From Brevibacterium sp. UCMA 11754 (GTDB lineage Bacteria; Actinomycetota; Actinomycetes; Actinomycetales; Brevibacteriaceae): a stretch of DNA of 64,000 nucleotides. Where the stretch lies: contig NZ_JACBOT010000009.1 in the NCBI RefSeq assembly GCF_021532275.1, forward strand, positions 62,001-126,000, written 5' to 3'. Shown here one piece after another: positions 55,425 through 64,000 of the stretch; position 1 is the first letter of the stretch, and every line of letters starts with the position of its first letter. Made by a program: the position numbers and the translations under genes. Below the pieces are notes generated by a model that worked only from the letters and a program-made list of their open reading frames with translations, was not told the origin of the DNA and did not search any database.

Positions 55425-56244
55425 TGTTCGTCACCAGAATCGCACGGGCACCGACTGCGTAGAGACGGTCCATGACATTGTTGACCTCTTTGGATTCGAC
55501 CATGACACGCGCGGCCACCCAGCCCGTCTCCTGCAGCGGGGAGATCGTGGGTGATTCGAGGCCGGGCGTGAGTCCGAGGGCCTCAGGCAGAAGGCGCTCT
55601 TCGATGTTGTAGTCGACGAGAACGTACTGTCGGGCCACCATCACGGATTCCAGACGGCGACGCAGCACCTCGATCGACTCGGCTGCTCCATCACGCTGGA
55701 CGAGGACGGCCTCGGATTCCAGCAGGGGTTCGCCGAACGTCTCGAGCCCCGCGGCGCGCAGGGTGCTGCCGGTCTCGACCACGTCGGCGATGGCGTCGGC
55801 GACGCCGAGCTGGATGGAGACTTCGATCGCACCGTCGAGCTGAACGGTCTTCGCGTCGATGCCCCTGGCCTGCAGATCGGCGTCGACGAGGTTCGGGAAG
55901 CTGGTGGCGATGCGTGCGCCTTCCAGCTGGGTCGGCGAGGAGTAGGAACCGGTGACTCCGGCGTAGAAGAAGCGGGAGGCTCCGAATCCGAGGCCGATGA
56001 CTTCCTGAGCTTCGGCCTTCGACTCAAGCAGCAGGTCGCGACCGGTGATGCCGGCGTCGAGGATTCCCGACCCGACGTAGACGGCGATGTCGCGCGGACG
56101 CAGGTAGAAGAATTCGACGTCGTTGACTTCGTCCTGATGGACAAGGGTCTTGCTTCCCCGACGGGTGGAGTATCCTGCCTCGCTGAGCATCTCGGAGGCG
56201 GCTTCGGACAGTGCGCCCTTGTTCGGCACGGCTACACGCAGCAT
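55405..56244 (-). CDS. hisG: ATP phosphoribosyltransferase, long form
   Basis: Commits PRPP and ATP to histidine synthesis. The 279-residue protein is the long type with a C-terminal regulatory domain (about 205-279) that binds histidine. It shows MLRVAVPNKGALSEAASEML at the start, YVGSGILDAGITGRDLLLE near 56-74, TSFPNLVDADL and the PRPP-binding-type ADVVETGSTLRAAGLE near 158-173. The ATG follows AAAGGA. It is 62 bases after hisE and overlaps the PH-domain gene. Confidence 0.96.
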   Translation of the reverse strand: MLRVAVPNKGALSEAASEMLSEAGYSTRRGSKTLVHQDEVNDVEFFYLRPRDIAVYVGSGILDAGITGRDLLLESKAEAQEVIGLGFGASRFFYAGVTGSYSSPTQLEGARIATSFPNLVDADLQARGIDAKTVQLDGAIEVSIQLGVADAIADVVETGSTLRAAGLETFGEPLLESEAVLVQRDGAAESIEVLRRRLESVMVARQYVLVDYNIEERLLPEALGLTPGLESPTISPLQETGWVAARVMVESKEVNNVMDRLYAVGARAILVTNIGACRI

Positions 56245-56306
56245 GGTGTCCTTTTGTGTTTCATCGTCAACGGTTGTTTGGGGTTCGGCTGTGCCGGCGT
56301 GGAAGG

Positions 56307-56570
56307 CTACAGATGCGAGTTGACGTCGTCGAGGCTGAGATCCTTGGCGACCATGAGCACCTGCAGGTGATAGAGCAGCTGAGAGATCTCCTCGGCGAGC
56401 TCGCCCTTGGTCTCATATTCTGCCGCCATCCAGACCTCCGCGGCTTCTTCGACGACCTTCTTACCGATCGCATGGACTCCGGCATCGAGTTCGGCCACGG
56501 TCTTCGAGCCTTCGGGGCGATCGAGGGATTTCTGCAGGAGTTCGGCGTAGAGCGAGTCAAAGGTCTTCAC
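56307..56570 (-). CDS. hisE: phosphoribosyl-ATP pyrophosphatase
   Basis: Removes pyrophosphate from PR-ATP, the second histidine step. The 87-residue all-alpha protein has [19 protein letters not shown], the metal-binding [17 protein letters not shown] near 37-53 and [14 protein letters not shown]. The start is a GTG at 56570, six bases after a TAGGCT box, with no ribosome site, so hisE probably opens a leaderless transcript that continues into hisG. The 81-base gap to pnuC holds only a weak hairpin (56626-56642). Confidence 0.95.
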   Translation of the reverse strand: MKTFDSLYAELLQKSLDRPEGSKTVAELDAGVHAIGKKVVEEAAEVWMAAEYETKGELAEEISQLLYHLQVLMVAKDLSLDDVNSHL

Positions 56571-56576
56571 GAATCC

Positions 56577-56582
56577 AGCCTA
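56577..56582 (-). promoter_or_regulatory. candidate leaderless promoter -10 of hisE
   Basis: TAGGCT ends six bases before the hisE GTG. The same hexamer is found at the same distance from coaE and, at seven bases, from polA. Confidence 0.5.
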
Positions 56583-56651
56583 ATACATCGCGACCGCCGC
56601 GCTCACACGGGGTCTCGGCCAGCGGGACGGCTCTCACCCGTCGCAGCACCC

Positions 56652-57317
56652 TCAGTTCTCAGTGCTGCGGTTGATGTCCGTAGCACCCCGATGCGGTGCG
56701 GAGATCGTCTGGCGTGATCGCTTCGACCAGTCGATGAAGCCGATGACGACCATGACGAGGAAGATGAGGTACACGGCCCCGGAGAACACGAGTCCTCCGG
56801 CCACTGCCAAGGGAATCCCGACGAGGTCGACGGCCAGCCAGACGAACCAGAATTCGACGATCGCCCGCCCCTGGGCATACATCGCCACGAGTGATCCGAT
56901 GAAGATGTAGGCGTCCGGATAGGGATTCCAGGACCACCCTCCGAGGGCGAGGACGTAGCCGAACACCGCGGTGCCCAGCAAGAGGGCGCCGATCAGGAGC
57001 AGTCGCTCCTTCCAGGTCGCCCAGCGGACGAGGACCTCGCCGGAGGCCTCCCGGGACTTCTTCCACTGCGTCCAGCCCCAAACTGCGGCCACGATGATGA
57101 CGACCTGGCGGGAGGCGTTGCCGCCGAGTCCCGCGGAGATGCTCGCGGCGAAGAGGAGGATGGAGCCCAGGATCTGGACCGGCCAGGACAGGATGTTCCG
57201 GCGCAGCGCGAGGACCACTGTGGCCAGAGCACAGATGTTGCCGAACAGGTCGGAGTACGGCACCGGTTTGCCCAGCAGTTGAAATGCCGGGGTGTTCAGC
57301 CAGTCGAGCAGTTCCAT
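56652..57317 (-). CDS. pnuC: nicotinamide riboside transporter PnuC
   Basis: PnuC carries nicotinamide riboside by facilitated diffusion across the plasma membrane; a cytoplasmic kinase traps it for NAD synthesis. The 221-residue protein has about seven hydrophobic helices and the WxxW-type motif in WGWTQWKKSR near 80-89 and the paired segment WNPYPDAYIFIGSLVAMYAQ near 129-148, with FWFVWLAVDLVGIPL. It stands 11 bases after rpe. No NAD-related riboswitch is apparent before it. Confidence 0.92.
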   Translation of the reverse strand: MELLDWLNTPAFQLLGKPVPYSDLFGNICALATVVLALRRNILSWPVQILGSILLFAASISAGLGGNASRQVVIIVAAVWGWTQWKKSREASGEVLVRWATWKERLLLIGALLLGTAVFGYVLALGGWSWNPYPDAYIFIGSLVAMYAQGRAIVEFWFVWLAVDLVGIPLAVAGGLVFSGAVYLIFLVMVVIGFIDWSKRSRQTISAPHRGATDINRSTEN

Positions 57318-57328
57318 ATCGGCTCTCT

Positions 57329-57991
57329 TCAGTGCACGTGGGATGCTGCGAGTTCACGCAGACCAGAGATCGCGGTGGCAGCGTCCTCGGCACCGTAGAC
57401 GGCGGAACCGGCCACGAGCACGTCGGCACCGGCGTCGACGACGCGTTCGATCGTCGACGTGGAGACTCCCCCGTCGACCTGCAGCTTGATCTCAAGCCCG
57501 GCGGCCGAGATCGCTTCACGGGTCCGTCGGATCTTCGGCAGGCACACATCGAGGAACTTCTGCCCGCCGAAACCGGGCTCGACGGTCATGATGAGGATCT
57601 GGTCGAACTCGCCGAGGAGGTCGATGAAGGGTTCGATCGGGGTCGCCGGCTTGAGTGCGAGGCTGGCCTTGGCCCCCAGCTTCCGGATCTCCCGGGCCAG
57701 GCGTACGGGAGCGGCGGCCGCCTCGGCGTGGAAGGTCACCGAGGCGCAGCCGAGTTCGGCATAGACCGGAGCGTGCCGGTCCGCCTCGGCGATCATCAGG
57801 TGGGCGTCGAGCGGGATGGGGCTGATCGCCTGGATCCGTTCGACCACGGGAGGCCCGAATGTCAGGTTCGGGACGAAATGGTTGTCCATCACATCGATGT
57901 GCGCCATATCGGCAGTGCTGATTTTGTCCAGTTCACCACGCAGGTCCGAGAAATCGGAGCTGAGGATGCTGGGGTTGATCTCGATCGCCAT
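57329..57991 (-). CDS. rpe: ribulose-phosphate 3-epimerase
   Basis: Interconverts ribulose 5-phosphate and xylulose 5-phosphate, linking to tkt and tal at the other end of the window. The 220-residue barrel has [13 protein letters not shown], the metal/catalytic segment [17 protein letters not shown] near 31-47, [19 protein letters not shown] near 136-147 and the second catalytic Asp in QVDGGVS. The ATG follows the rsmB stop by one base, so rsmB, rpe and pnuC form one unit. Confidence 0.96.
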   Translation of the reverse strand: MAIEINPSILSSDFSDLRGELDKISTADMAHIDVMDNHFVPNLTFGPPVVERIQAISPIPLDAHLMIAEADRHAPVYAELGCASVTFHAEAAAAPVRLAREIRKLGAKASLALKPATPIEPFIDLLGEFDQILIMTVEPGFGGQKFLDVCLPKIRRTREAISAAGLEIKLQVDGGVSTSTIERVVDAGADVLVAGSAVYGAEDAATAISGLRELAASHVH

Positions 57992-57992
57992 T

Positions 57993-59480
57993 TCAGTTCG
58001 CCTTCCGCATCAGGGCCAAGAACATTCCATCGGTGTTGTGGACGTGGGGCCACAGCTGAGCGTACCGTCCTGCTCCCCGGCTCACCGAGGTGAACCCTTC
58101 GGCATCGGCACCTGTGATCTCGGCGAGGACGGCTGGGGCGTCGAGGATTTCGATGTCGGTGCCGCGAACGACGTCGTCGACGACGAGCACGGTCTCCGCG
58201 TAGTGGGGAGAGCAGGTGGAGTAGGCGACGACTCCCCCCGGAGCGCAGGCGTCCAAGGCCGCCCGCAGCAGTTCTCGCTGCAGTCCGGCCAGGGCGTTGA
58301 TGTCCTCGGGGCGACGGCGGTAGCGGGCTTCGGGACGGCGGCGAAGGGCACCGAGACCCGAGCAGGGAACGTCGACGAGGACCTTCGCATATGGGCCTGT
58401 GGCGTCGCGGGCGTCTTGGACGCGGGTGGTGACGTTGTCGAGTGCCTGAGTGGAGGACCGCACGAGTTCGACCCGGTGGTCACTCGAGTCGAAGGCGTCG
58501 AGGGTGGTCCCCTGCTGCGTCGCAATCGCTGCGAGGACTGCGGCCTTGCCGCCGGGTCCGGCGCACAGGTCCGCCCAGGTGCCCGCCGGTGCCTGAACCT
58601 GTGCCAGTGCCAGTGCCACCAGCGCGGAGCCTTCGTCCTGCACACGGGCCCGGCCGGTGGCGACGGCGTCGACGTTCTTGGGCACGGCGGTTTCGAGGGT
58701 GACGCCGATGGGTGAGAACTCGGTCGGCGCTCCGGGCAGTTCGCTGCGGTCGATGAGTCCGGGCAGAGCGGAGACGCTGACCTTCGCGGCCGCGTTGTCG
58801 GCTTCGAGGAGTGCCTGCAGTTCAGACGCCTGCCGTCCGTGGCCTTTCAGTGCCTGTGTCATGGCCCGGACGATCCATTCCGGGTGGGAGTATTCGATGG
58901 CCTGTTCGCCCACTTCGGTGGTTCCTGCGGTGACGCGGCGAAGCCATTCTGCCCGGTCGACCTCGGAGATCCGACGCAGGACGGCGTTGACGAACCCGGA
59001 TGTCTTCGGTGCGTAGGACTTGATGACGGCGACGGTCTCCGACAGTGCCGCATGGTCGGGCACGCGCATGGACAGGATCTGGTGGGCGCCGAGGCGCATG
59101 CCTGCCAGCGGTTCGGGGTCGATTGTATCGAGGGACCGGTTCGCCGCCTTGGCGATGATCGCATCGTAGAACTCCTGCTGGCGCAGAGCGCCGTAGGTGA
59201 GTTCAGTCGTGAACGCCGCGTCCTGGGAGTCCATATGCGTGCGGGCGAGCTTGGCGGGCAGGAGCAGGTTCGCGTAGGAGTCCTTCGTCTCAACGTCGAC
59301 GAGGACCTCCCAGGCGATGCGTCGCGGCAGGTTCTTCGCCGGCGCCTGCTGCCTTCCCGAAGACGACTGCCTTCCCGAGGATGAAGGTCCTCCCGACTTC
59401 GGCTTCTGGCCCCGTGGCGGTTTCCCACCTGTTGCCGGTCTCTTCCGCGGCATGCGCTCATCTGCTGGCATCTGTCTCAT
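57993..59480 (-). CDS. rsmB: 16S rRNA (cytosine-5-)-methyltransferase RsmB
   Basis: Methylates C967 of 16S rRNA (E. coli numbering). In 495 residues an unstructured basic N-terminus of about 45 residues (Ser/Gly/Arg/Lys-rich) is followed by a NusB-like RNA-binding domain (about 50-180) and the SAM domain: [16 protein letters not shown] near 303-318, the cysteines in [20 protein letters not shown] near 372-390, and the catalytic [14 protein letters not shown] near 418-430. The ATG overlaps the fmt stop as ATGA. The fmt-rsmB order is widely conserved. Confidence 0.95.
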   Translation of the reverse strand: MRQMPADERMPRKRPATGGKPPRGQKPKSGGPSSSGRQSSSGRQQAPAKNLPRRIAWEVLVDVETKDSYANLLLPAKLARTHMDSQDAAFTTELTYGALRQQEFYDAIIAKAANRSLDTIDPEPLAGMRLGAHQILSMRVPDHAALSETVAVIKSYAPKTSGFVNAVLRRISEVDRAEWLRRVTAGTTEVGEQAIEYSHPEWIVRAMTQALKGHGRQASELQALLEADNAAAKVSVSALPGLIDRSELPGAPTEFSPIGVTLETAVPKNVDAVATGRARVQDEGSALVALALAQVQAPAGTWADLCAGPGGKAAVLAAIATQQGTTLDAFDSSDHRVELVRSSTQALDNVTTRVQDARDATGPYAKVLVDVPCSGLGALRRRPEARYRRRPEDINALAGLQRELLRAALDACAPGGVVAYSTCSPHYAETVLVVDDVVRGTDIEILDAPAVLAEITGADAEGFTSVSRGAGRYAQLWPHVHNTDGMFLALMRKAN

Positions 59481-60436
59481 GCTCCTTGCTCGGGGTCTGC
59501 CGCCGGCTCGGCGCTGGTTTCAGTGGGATCGAATCGGATGTCGCCACGGCCGCGGAGGAAGTCCACGGCAGCCATCCGTGCCTTGCCGAAGGGTTGGATC
59601 TCTGCGACGTGGACCCAGCCGTCGCCGCAGCCGAGGACGGCGGTCTTCTGCCATAGGGTCAGCAATCCGACTTCTGGAGGGGTGGTGACCTCGGGAGCGG
59701 GTGTGAGTCCGAAGAGTTTGGTCCGCTTCCCGTCGACGTTCGCCCATGGCCCGGGGCTGGGGCTGACTCCCCGGGAACGGTCGATGATCGCCCGGGCGGA
59801 GTCGGAGAAGTCGAGATGGGCGTCATCGATGCCGATCTTGTCCGCGTGGCTCGGCTCCCCGGACTGCGGGGTCATCACTGCGGTTCCGTCCGCGAGGTCG
59901 TCGAAGGCGGCGACCAGTTCGACCGCGCCTCGGTGGGCGTAGTCGTCGAGGGCGGCGGCGACATCGGGATGGTCCAGAGGCAGTTCGAGTCTGCGCAGGA
60001 CGGGTCCGGAGTCCATGCCCTCGTCGATCTTGAACACGCTGACTCCGCTGCTGGCTTGGCCCGCGATGAGTGCCCGTTGGACCGGTGCGGCTCCACGATG
60101 GGCAGGCAGGAGTGAGAAGTGGAGGTTGAACCAGCCGAGCTCGGCGGTCGACAGCGCTGCCGGGCCGGCGATGGCCCCATAGGCGACCACGGCCACGGCG
60201 TCGACCTTGAGGGCCCGGAGTTCGGCGATGACCTCGCCGCGGAGTCGGCTGGCCTCGATGACGTCGAGGCCGAGTTCGAGGGCTCGTGCCTTGACCGGTG
60301 AGGGGGTGAGGACGCGTTTGCGCCCCACCGGGGCATCGGGTCGGGTGAGGACGGCACGGATGCGGTGCTTTGATTCGACGAAGGCCTCGAGGGCTGGCAC
60401 TGCGGCATCCGGTGTTCCGGCGAAGACGATATCCAC
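59477..60436 (-). CDS. fmt: methionyl-tRNA formyltransferase
   Basis: Formylates initiator Met-tRNA with 10-formyltetrahydrofolate. The 319-residue protein has VDIVFAGTPDAAVPALEAF at its start, the catalytic NLHFSLLPAHRGAAPVQRAL near 104-123, GVSVFKIDEGMDSGPVL with the second catalytic Asp region, and a C-terminal OB-like domain (about 205-305). The GTG at 60436 is chosen: a TAGAAT box ends seven bases before it and no Shine-Dalgarno exists. The open frame upstream is not conserved. Confidence 0.95.
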   Translation of the reverse strand: MDIVFAGTPDAAVPALEAFVESKHRIRAVLTRPDAPVGRKRVLTPSPVKARALELGLDVIEASRLRGEVIAELRALKVDAVAVVAYGAIAGPAALSTAELGWFNLHFSLLPAHRGAAPVQRALIAGQASSGVSVFKIDEGMDSGPVLRRLELPLDHPDVAAALDDYAHRGAVELVAAFDDLADGTAVMTPQSGEPSHADKIGIDDAHLDFSDSARAIIDRSRGVSPSPGPWANVDGKRTKLFGLTPAPEVTTPPEVGLLTLWQKTAVLGCGDGWVHVAEIQPFGKARMAAVDFLRGRGDIRFDPTETSAEPAADPEQGA

Positions 60437-60443
60437 TTGAGGA

Positions 60444-60449
60444 ATTCTA
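60444..60449 (-). promoter_or_regulatory. candidate leaderless promoter -10 of fmt
   Basis: TAGAAT (five of six consensus bases) ends seven bases before the GTG of fmt. Confidence 0.55.
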
Positions 60450-60490
60450 CTTGTTCGCGAAGCAGTCGCAGAGTCCGGGCACCGAGGCAC

Positions 60491-62533
60491 TCACAGCGAC
60501 CGCGGATCGTCTATGCGGATGCGCACCTGGGGAAGCTTCTTCGCAGACCGGGAGGCGATCTGATGAGCCAGTGCTTCGCCGACCGCCTCTCCTGCTGCGA
60601 TCGGATAGGCTGCGACGGCTTTCTGGTCATCACCGTCGGAGTCGCGGATGAGTTCGGTGAGGTCTGGGACGGCCGCGATGATGGCGTCGATGTCGGTGCC
60701 GGCGCCGGTGAGTTCGACGATGCGACGATAGGGCGGAAACCCGAGCTCGTAGCGATCGCCGAGAGCTCTGGACATGGTGGTGACCGGGTCGAAGGTGGTC
60801 ACCGTGTTCCGGATCGTCTCATCGGTGTCGCCGAGGTAGACGACGCCCCCAGCTGTACGTGATCTGACGAGGACTGCCGCCCGCAGTCGTCTGCTGACTC
60901 CTTCATCGGTCGAGCGCATCCACGGCCCCGGCCACAGCGAGTCGAGCAGGATTGCGCAGGCGTAGCCACCGAGAGCATAGGGTTCTGCTCCGGTGGTGGC
61001 GACGACGATACGTGGGCTGTCGTCGATGGCGATGGGAATGTCATCGCCGCCGGATTCGAGGATCTCGATTCCCGGCATGGCCTTGCGCAGCTCCTCGACG
61101 GTCCGGCCCCTGCCGCGCACGATCGAGCGCACCTGATTCGAGCGGCAGCGCCCGCAGGAGAACGTATCGGAGTGGTAGCCGCAGGAGCGACAGGCGAAGG
61201 GTCCGACCTCGGACTGAGTGGTCAGCGCAGCCGAGCATTGAGGGCAGCGAGCAACCTCTTGGCATCTCGCGCAGGCGAACACCGGGTAGTACCCGGCACG
61301 CGGGACCTGGACGAGGACGGGTCCGACCGCGTTCGAGTCCTTGGCTCCGGGGCGCAGGGCACCGCGCATCAGCTGCCAGGCGCGTGAGGGGATGCGCTGC
61401 CAGGCGAAGGGGTCACGCTCCTCGTCGGGAACGTAGACGCGGGGCGCACCTTCACGGCGTTCGGGGCCGGTGGGGGTGGCGTCGCGAAGCCACCCGACCT
61501 CGACCAGGCGCTGGATCTCGGCGCTGCGATCGGTGGAGACGAACAGCAGTCCGGTGGTGTCGATGGTCGATCTCAGCAGGCACACTTCTCTGGCGTGCGG
61601 GTAGGGTGCGTGCTGGTCGAGGTAGTTCGGGTTCGAGTCGTCGAAGCAGATGATGAGGCCGAGGCCTGCGATCGGGGCGAAGGCGGCAGCTCTGGTGCCG
61701 ATCGTCACTCGTGTGTGCCCCAGCAGGCCGCGTAGCCAGGCTTTCCACCTCTGCTCCGGTGACTGGTCTGCACTCAAGACTGAGTAGGAGGGGATGTCCG
61801 GGCTGGCGTCGAGGGCCGCCGAGAGGACTGCGAGCTCACGGTGATCGGGCACCAGCCACAGCACCGACTCCCCTGCAGCCAGTGTCGCTCGGGCAGCTTC
61901 CAGCCCGGCGGTGATCCAACTCAGCCCCGGCGTAGGGCCGGGAACGGAGGTCAGTGCCATCCGCGGATGCTCGGCGGCCGGGAAGTCGTCGTCTCGCTCG
62001 TGCTGAGACTCGTTGACCACCCATTTGCCGAGGCGGTCAATCGTGTCCTCGGCAGGCCCGTGATCGGCAGTCGAGCTCTCGGACGCCGTACTCGCGCCGC
62101 GCTGCAGCGTCTTCTCCGCCTTGAGCACAGCCTTCTCGGCGCGTGCATGGCGCGGCGGGATCGCCAGACGCAGGACATCGGAGAGGGTTCCCGCGTACCG
62201 GCGGGCAGTGGCAGAAGCGAGGCGCAGCAGTTCGGGGGTGAGCACGACGACGGGACTGGTGATGCGCTCGATCGTGGCAAGCGGTCCGATGTGGTCGGAC
62301 TTCTCGACCCGCTCGAGGAGGAAGCCGTCGCGCAGTCTGCCGGCGAATCTGACTCTGACTCGCACACCGGGGCGGGCCGTGTCGGCGAACTTCTCCGGAA
62401 CTGCGTAGTCGAAGGCGCGGGCCAAATGCGGCACAGGATGATCGATGAGCACGTGGGCCACGGGGTCTTCCGCTGCCAGCGGCACCTGCCCGATGGCTGC
62501 GGTGCCGGTGTCGATCGGAAGAGGTTCGTCCAT
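60491..62533 (-). CDS. priA: PriA-like protein lacking ATPase motifs
   Basis: Related to primosomal helicase PriA, which restarts stalled replication forks. The 680-residue protein keeps the N-terminal DNA-binding domain (VLIDHPVPHLARAFDYAVPE, PGVRVRVRFAGR) and the zinc-binding cysteines (CARCQEVARCPQCSAAL and CRSCG...CGRCRS, about 428-475). Where Walker A should stand it reads SVPGPTPGLSW, and the DEAH box is FDDSN, so it cannot be a normal ATPase. This loss is characteristic of actinobacterial PriA. The ATG at 62531-62533 overlaps the metK stop (TGATG). Confidence 0.93.
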   Translation of the reverse strand: MDEPLPIDTGTAAIGQVPLAAEDPVAHVLIDHPVPHLARAFDYAVPEKFADTARPGVRVRVRFAGRLRDGFLLERVEKSDHIGPLATIERITSPVVVLTPELLRLASATARRYAGTLSDVLRLAIPPRHARAEKAVLKAEKTLQRGASTASESSTADHGPAEDTIDRLGKWVVNESQHERDDDFPAAEHPRMALTSVPGPTPGLSWITAGLEAARATLAAGESVLWLVPDHRELAVLSAALDASPDIPSYSVLSADQSPEQRWKAWLRGLLGHTRVTIGTRAAAFAPIAGLGLIICFDDSNPNYLDQHAPYPHAREVCLLRSTIDTTGLLFVSTDRSAEIQRLVEVGWLRDATPTGPERREGAPRVYVPDEERDPFAWQRIPSRAWQLMRGALRPGAKDSNAVGPVLVQVPRAGYYPVFACARCQEVARCPQCSAALTTQSEVGPFACRSCGYHSDTFSCGRCRSNQVRSIVRGRGRTVEELRKAMPGIEILESGGDDIPIAIDDSPRIVVATTGAEPYALGGYACAILLDSLWPGPWMRSTDEGVSRRLRAAVLVRSRTAGGVVYLGDTDETIRNTVTTFDPVTTMSRALGDRYELGFPPYRRIVELTGAGTDIDAIIAAVPDLTELIRDSDGDDQKAVAAYPIAAGEAVGEALAHQIASRSAKKLPQVRIRIDDPRSL

Positions 62534-63735
62534 CAAGCCGAGGAGACTGCGCGCAGCAGATCGTCAGCGCGGTCCGTGACCTCCCAGGTGAAGTCGGGGA
62601 GCTCACGGCCGAAGTGCCCGTACGTCGATGTCTGAGAGTAGATCGGGCGCAGGAGATCGAGTTCCTGGATGATCATGGCAGGTCGCAGGTCGAAGACCTC
62701 GCGAATGGCCCGCGAGATCGCGTATGGGTCGACCTTCTCGGTGCCGAAGGTTTCGACGTAGAGGCCCATCGGATCGACACGGCCGATCGCATAGGAGACC
62801 TGCACCTCGGCGCGGTCGGCGAGCCCGGCGGCCACAACGTTCTTCGCGACCCAGCGCATGGCGTACGCGGCTGAGCGGTCGACCTTCGAGGGGTCCTTGC
62901 CGGAGAAGGCGCCTCCGCCGTGACGCGAGTATCCGCCATACGTGTCGACGATGATCTTGCGGCCCGTCAGCCCCGCGTCGCCCATCGGCCCGCCGGTGAC
63001 GAAGGGCCCGGCCGGGTTGATGTGGATGTTGGCATGACTGTCATCGAGACCGGAGCCTGCGATGACCGGATCGATGACGAAGTCTTTGATCTCGGCGTGC
63101 AGCTGTGCCTGATCGACGTGTCCGGCGTGCTGAGTCGAGACGACGATGTTCTCGATCGACACGGCTTCGTTGCCGTCGTAGCCCAGTGTCAGCTGAGTTT
63201 TGCCGTCGGGACGCAGATAGTCCAATGCACCGGTCTTGCGCACCTCGGAGAGCTTCTCCGCCATGCGTGAGGCGAGGTGGATGGGCACGGGCATGAGGAC
63301 GTCGGTGGCGTTGTCGGCATAGCCGAACATGAGGCCCTGGTCGCCGGCGCCGAGGCTCGAACCGTGGTCGGATTCCACTGCTTCGCGGAAGTCCAGCGGG
63401 TTCGTCACTCCGGAATGGATGTCGGTGGACTGGCTGCCGATTGACACGGAGACGCCGCAGGAGTGACCGTCGAATCCGGTGTCGGAGGAGTCATAGCCGA
63501 TTCCGGTGATGAGCCGACGCACGATGCCGGCGACGTCGGCGTAGGCTGCGGTATTGACCTCGCCGGCGACGTGGACGAGACCGGTGGTGACCATCGTCTC
63601 GACGGCGACCTTGGCGTTCGGGTCCTGACCCAGCAGATCGTCGAGGACGGCATCGCTGATCTGGTCACAGATCTTGTCGGGATGGCCCTCGGTGACGGAT
63701 TCGGACGAGAAGAAGCGCAGATTTGATTGACTCAC
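62533..63735 (-). CDS. metK: S-adenosylmethionine synthetase
   Basis: Makes SAM from methionine and ATP. The 400-residue protein has [21 protein letters not shown] at its start (ATP-binding histidine), [12 protein letters not shown] near 125, and the glycine-rich phosphate loop [19 protein letters not shown] near 265-283. The GTG at 63735 overlaps the coaBC stop as GTGA, and a TAGAAT box ends seven bases before it, inside the end of coaBC. Both read-through from coaBC and a leaderless start are therefore possible. No SAM riboswitch is present. Confidence 0.97.
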   Translation of the reverse strand: MSQSNLRFFSSESVTEGHPDKICDQISDAVLDDLLGQDPNAKVAVETMVTTGLVHVAGEVNTAAYADVAGIVRRLITGIGYDSSDTGFDGHSCGVSVSIGSQSTDIHSGVTNPLDFREAVESDHGSSLGAGDQGLMFGYADNATDVLMPVPIHLASRMAEKLSEVRKTGALDYLRPDGKTQLTLGYDGNEAVSIENIVVSTQHAGHVDQAQLHAEIKDFVIDPVIAGSGLDDSHANIHINPAGPFVTGGPMGDAGLTGRKIIVDTYGGYSRHGGGAFSGKDPSKVDRSAAYAMRWVAKNVVAAGLADRAEVQVSYAIGRVDPMGLYVETFGTEKVDPYAISRAIREVFDLRPAMIIQELDLLRPIYSQTSTYGHFGRELPDFTWEVTDRADDLLRAVSSA

Positions 63736-64000
63736 GCCGTCGATTCTACGCATTCCCAACGGCTGGCGAGAGCCTCGATGACCTTTTCCGAAACATCGTC
63801 CTTGCTGCCGGTGAATTCCGGGCCGGCGACAACTTCGTCACCGTCGACGCTCAGGATCTGGACGGCGTTGTCGTCGTGGCCGAAGGCCCTGTCGTCCGAG
63901 ACATTGTTGAAGACGAGGAGGTCGACGCCCTTGCGACGGAACTTCGCCTTCGCATAGTCGAGTGCGCTGTGATGAGAATCTCCGGTCTCGGCGGCGAATC
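63732..64000 (-). CDS. coaBC: CoaBC (phosphopantothenoylcysteine synthetase/decarboxylase), 3' end
   Basis: The last 88 residues of the bifunctional CoA-biosynthesis enzyme, in its CoaB (synthetase) part. The visible chain reads [20 protein letters not shown], then [22 protein letters not shown] and DNAVQIL, followed by [13 protein letters not shown]. The Ala-Lys and K-x-x-DLLV-x-N segments are the CTP/dimer-interface motifs of CoaB. The TGA at 63732-63734 overlaps the metK start. The rest of the gene lies beyond the window edge. coaE, the last CoA step, is at 22239-23399. Confidence 0.92.
   Translation of the reverse strand, partial: FAAETGDSHHSALDYAKAKFRRKGVDLLVFNNVSDDRAFGHDDNAVQILSVDGDEVVAGPEFTGSKDDVSEKVIEALASRWECVESTA
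63743..63748 (-). promoter_or_regulatory. candidate leaderless promoter -10 of metK
   Basis: TAGAAT ends seven bases before the metK GTG, within the last codons of coaBC. It is the same hexamer and spacing as at fmt. Confidence 0.5.

Overview
The window reads as chromosomal core DNA from a high-GC actinobacterium of the order Micrococcales, perhaps close to Brevibacterium (the genus is a guess). The pointers are whiA, an ANTAR response regulator of the PdtaR type, a PriA without ATPase motifs, a CoaE-GrpB fusion, HGxxPAAW and Trp-associated membrane proteins in the trp cluster, many GTG/TTG starts and many 4-base ATGA/GTGA gene overlaps. At least ten genes have a TANNNT box 6-7 bases before the start codon, which suggests leaderless transcripts.

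Layout. Bases 2-4463 (+) carry tkt (5' end missing), tal and pgi. They converge on a long minus-strand block: secG, tpiA, pgk, gap, whiA, yvcK, rapZ, uvrC, uvrA and a DUF3516-type helicase. A YciI-like gene (+) diverges from the helicase. A TerC-family exporter gene follows, preceded by a probable yybP-ykoY manganese riboswitch. Next come uvrB, coaE, a 606-residue polytopic membrane protein and rpsA (all -), then a methyltransferase gene (+). Between the methyltransferase and polA lies a repeat-rich intergenic element. polA (-), a hotdog thioesterase (+), pdtaR (-) and tRNA-Leu(CAA) follow.

Bases 32200-35700 are the accessory part: a VOC protein, a RibD_C reductase and an HxlR regulator, then a decayed transposon consisting of a serine-recombinase scrap fused to an N-terminally truncated TniB-like ATPase. 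An SDF-family amino-acid/dicarboxylate symporter follows.

Bases 37366-64000 (-) are biosynthetic: pyk, gltD, gltB, a small membrane protein, trpA, trpB, trpC, two small membrane proteins, trpE, hisI, hisF, a fused AccD-AccA carboxyltransferase, a CaiB-type CoA transferase, a PH-domain protein, hisG, hisE, pnuC, rpe, rsmB, fmt, priA, metK and the 3' end of coaBC.

The genes cover lower glycolysis and the non-oxidative pentose phosphate pathway, nucleotide-excision repair, cell-wall/morphology regulators (WhiA, YvcK, RapZ), glutamate synthesis, and tryptophan and histidine synthesis fed by PRPP metabolism. Two neighbours often found in related genomes are absent from their usual places: zwf-opcA-pgl after pgi, and lgt after trpA. 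I found no clear new multi-gene defence or secondary-metabolism system. The least explained items are the repeat element before polA, the unnamed membrane protein whose Shine-Dalgarno lies in the rpsA terminator, and the tandem operator-like repeats before gltP and accDA.
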